64,000 nucleotides of DNA from Variovorax dokdonensis (GTDB taxonomy: Bacteria > Pseudomonadota > Gammaproteobacteria > Burkholderiales > Burkholderiaceae_C): the NCBI RefSeq assembly GCF_030316895.1, contig NZ_JASZYV010000003.1, positions 186,001 through 250,000 on the forward strand, written 5' to 3'. Both the position numbers and the translations under genes were made by a program. Each line of letters opens with the position of its first letter. Within the stretch, counting starts at the first letter, position 1. Under the pieces are notes generated by a model. That model searched no databases and was not told the DNA's origin. It saw nothing but the letters and a program-made list of their open reading frames with translations. This document shows positions 62,051 to 64,000 of this stretch, piece after piece.

Positions 62051-64000
62051 ATGCGGCCAGTCGACTCATCCGAAGCACGCGAAAGCGGTGCATCCACCCT
62101 GGGCATAGATACGCCCCAGGTCACTGCGCGTGCCAAGGTGCTGGGCCGCGCGCTCTATGCCGGAGACTACAAGCTGCCCGGCATGTTGCATGGCAAGGTG
62201 CTGCGCAGCCCCTATCCTCACGCGCGCATCGTGGCCATCGACACGTCGGCAGCATTGGCCCTGCCCGGAGTCAAGGCCGTACTCACGGGCGCCGATGCAC
62301 CCGCCGCGCTCTGGGGCGTGCATCACAAGGAACGCGCCATCCTTGCCAAAGGCGTGGTGCGCTTTGCCGGCGAAGAAGTCGCGGCCGTCGCCGCGACCAC
62401 CGAAGAGATCGCGCGCGATGCACTCGACCTGATCCACGTCGACTACGAGGAACTGCCCGCCATCCTGACGCCTGACGAGTCGCTCGACGAGGCCGCGCCC
62501 GGCGTTCACCCTGGCCGCAACAACATCGCGCACGAGATCCGCTACACCCGCGGCGACCCGGATGCCGGCTTTGCTGCCGCCCATCTCGTTCACGAGGCCA
62601 CTTACGACTGTCATGCCCAGTACCCCGGCTACCTCGAGCCCATGGGTACCGTTGCCACGGTCGATGCAGAGGGCCGGCTGGTGGTCTGGACATCCACCCA
62701 ATCGATCAGCCAGGCCCGCCTGCGCCTTGCGTCGGCACTGGAGCGCCCCATTTCCAGCGTCCGCGTGATCCAGGCGACCACCGGCGGCGGCTTCGGCGCC
62801 AAGATGGTCGAAGATGCCAACAACCTCATCGCCGCCCTGCTCGCCGTAAGAACCGGCATGCCGGTGCGCCTGGTCAACAACCGGCTGGAAGACTTCCTGG
62901 CGGCTTGCTCCAGCGTGCCCGAGCGCGTGACCCTCAAGCTCGGCATGGACAAGGACGGCATCATCGTGGCCAAGGACGTTCGCGTGATCGCCGATTGCGG
63001 CGCCTATGCCGGCCTCTCTGGCGACGTGATGCACGTGACCAGCATGCGCAGCGACAACATGCACAAGAACGCCAACGTGCGCTCGCATGCCACGCTGGTC
63101 TACACGCACACGCCGCCACATGGCGCCTTTCGCGGCTTCGGTGGCGCCCAGATGCAATTCGCGCTCAACAGCCACATCCACACCATGGCCGAGAAGCTGG
63201 GCCTGGATCCGGTGGAGGTGCACAAGCGCAACGCATTGAAGGCAGGCGATGTCTCGGTTCATGGCTGGAAGATCGGCAGCACCGGCCTGGCCGAATGCGT
63301 CGAGCAATGCACCCAGGCCATCGGTTGGACGCAGAAGCGCCAGCGCCCCAAGGGCACCGGCAGCCGCCGACTCGGCGTTGGCATGGCCGCCGCCATGCAT
63401 GTGAGCGGCAACCGCACCATCGGCAACTGGGACGGCTCGGTGGTCGTCGTGAAGATCAACGAGGACGGCCGCGTTTTCATCATGAGCGGCGAGTGCGACA
63501 TGGGCCAAGGCGCCATGACCATGCTCAGCCAGGTGGTCGCACACGAGCTGGACATACCCATCGCCCATACCCTGGTCCTTCCACCCGACACCGACACCTC
63601 GCCCATTGCCATCGGATCGCTGGCCTCGCGCGTGACCATTGCAGCCGGCAACGCCGCCATCGTCGCCGGGCGCATGGCCCGGGACAAGCTGCTGGCCATT
63701 GCCGCGAAGAAGTGGAGCGTGCCGATCCAGCGCCTGCGGCTCGCCGGCGGATTCGTGTTCGACGACGAGGCGCAGCAGGAACGCCGCGCCACCATCGCCG
63801 AGCTGGCTCGCCTGCACATCTGGTCCCACGGCGGCGAGGGCATCCAGGTCAGCGGCACCTGGGACGCCAAGACGCAGATGCACGACGACAACCTCTACGG
63901 CAACATCGCCCCCGCCTATTCCTATGCCGCCCAGGCGGTCGAGGTGGAAGTGGACACGCAAACCGGCCGCGTCACGGTGCTCGACAGTTTTGTCTCCGAC
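62051..64000 (+). CDS. Mo-binding hydroxylase large subunit, partial (runs off window)
   Basis: The first 650 codons of a xanthine dehydrogenase/CoxL-type subunit; no stop before the window ends. The N-terminal domain includes GRALYAGDYKLPGMLHGKVL. The Mo-cofactor loops include TGGGFGAKM (GGGFGAK at 245-251) and HGAFRGFGGAQMQFA. There is no signal peptide, so unlike the enzyme at the left of the window this one is cytoplasmic. It resembles 4-hydroxybenzoyl-CoA reductase, nicotinate dehydrogenase and CO dehydrogenase large subunits. The 2Fe-2S and FAD subunits should lie to the right. It is transcribed with the Bug gene under the MarR regulator. Confidence 0.9.
   Translation, partial: MRPVDSSEARESGASTLGIDTPQVTARAKVLGRALYAGDYKLPGMLHGKVLRSPYPHARIVAIDTSAALALPGVKAVLTGADAPAALWGVHHKERAILAKGVVRFAGEEVAAVAATTEEIARDALDLIHVDYEELPAILTPDESLDEAAPGVHPGRNNIAHEIRYTRGDPDAGFAAAHLVHEATYDCHAQYPGYLEPMGTVATVDAEGRLVVWTSTQSISQARLRLASALERPISSVRVIQATTGGGFGAKMVEDANNLIAALLAVRTGMPVRLVNNRLEDFLAACSSVPERVTLKLGMDKDGIIVAKDVRVIADCGAYAGLSGDVMHVTSMRSDNMHKNANVRSHATLVYTHTPPHGAFRGFGGAQMQFALNSHIHTMAEKLGLDPVEVHKRNALKAGDVSVHGWKIGSTGLAECVEQCTQAIGWTQKRQRPKGTGSRRLGVGMAAAMHVSGNRTIGNWDGSVVVVKINEDGRVFIMSGECDMGQGAMTMLSQVVAHELDIPIAHTLVLPPDTDTSPIAIGSLASRVTIAAGNAAIVAGRMARDKLLAIAAKKWSVPIQRLRLAGGFVFDDEAQQERRATIAELARLHIWSHGGEGIQVSGTWDAKTQMHDDNLYGNIAPAYSYAAQAVEVEVDTQTGRVTVLDSFVSD

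Noticed and set aside
1..64000. CRISPR array or restriction/defence island
   Set aside because: No regularly spaced direct repeats, Cas, toxin-antitoxin or methyltransferase-nuclease genes were seen.

Overview
The window is high-GC DNA with dense, mostly operonic genes. The gene content (three orphan Bug/TctC-type periplasmic binding proteins, a DUF3141 PHA-synthase-like protein next to fabI and ackA, an MHS-family aromatic-acid transporter, several CoA-dependent catabolic genes) points to a betaproteobacterium of the order Burkholderiales, most likely Comamonadaceae (Variovorax-like). The genus cannot be fixed from sequence reading alone.

Left edge (1-840): the end of an integrated element. 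Two small helix-turn-helix proteins and a rho-independent terminator lie beside a duplicated 3' half of tRNA-Arg(TCT), the usual scar of integration into a tRNA gene. Core-like genome follows. 857-5544 (-) is an exported molybdenum hydroxylase of the isoquinoline-oxidoreductase type: Tat-exported Mo subunit, 2Fe-2S subunit and triheme cytochrome c. 5858-7964 holds hypothetical and membrane proteins and an exported intradiol dioxygenase. 8095-14088 is a divergent cluster: PPC-domain protein and phosphotransacetylase one way; DUF3141 protein, FabI and acetate kinase the other way.

14099-19334 is an IclR-controlled locus resembling quinate/shikimate catabolism: two divergent AroE-like dehydrogenases, an MHS permease and a 3-dehydroshikimate dehydratase-like TIM barrel, with two phased palindromes in the regulatory gap. 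An alpha/beta hydrolase with a Cys nucleophile follows. 20870-26177 is a glucarate/galactarate operon (LacI regulator, Bug protein, GudD, aldolase, GarR) with repeated GGTAGCGCTACC operators. 26202-34353 mixes an orphan phage-type tail sheath gene, a nitroreductase, an enoyl-CoA hydratase, a DUF488 protein, a short CoA-transferase, two flavin split-barrel proteins (one fused to GAF) and a hemerythrin.

34593-43415 carries a YgiQ-type radical SAM protein, a MarR-GNAT fusion behind a 31-bp perfect palindrome, a decaying pair of fimbrial genes, aquaporin Z, a YihY-type membrane protein and a two-gene chromate transporter. An aldo/keto reductase and a DUF3237 protein follow. 44922-53862 (-) is a dicarboxylate beta-oxidation operon laid out like the pim (pimelate) operon, with a class III CoA-transferase and a Bug protein at its end and a divergent LysR regulator. 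54925-57468 holds a hypothetical protein, RlmB, a YbbA-type ATPase and a TesA-type esterase. 57498-59797 is a deletion scar fusing a wza-like gene to a 5'-truncated pglF/capD-like gene. The right end (60305-64000) has a MarR regulator diverging from a Bug protein and a second molybdenum hydroxylase large subunit that runs off the window.

The overall picture is an accessory catabolic region of a soil or rhizosphere generalist: small substrate-specific modules (regulator, binding protein, enzymes) set side by side, with an integration scar at one end and a broken surface-polysaccharide locus near the other.
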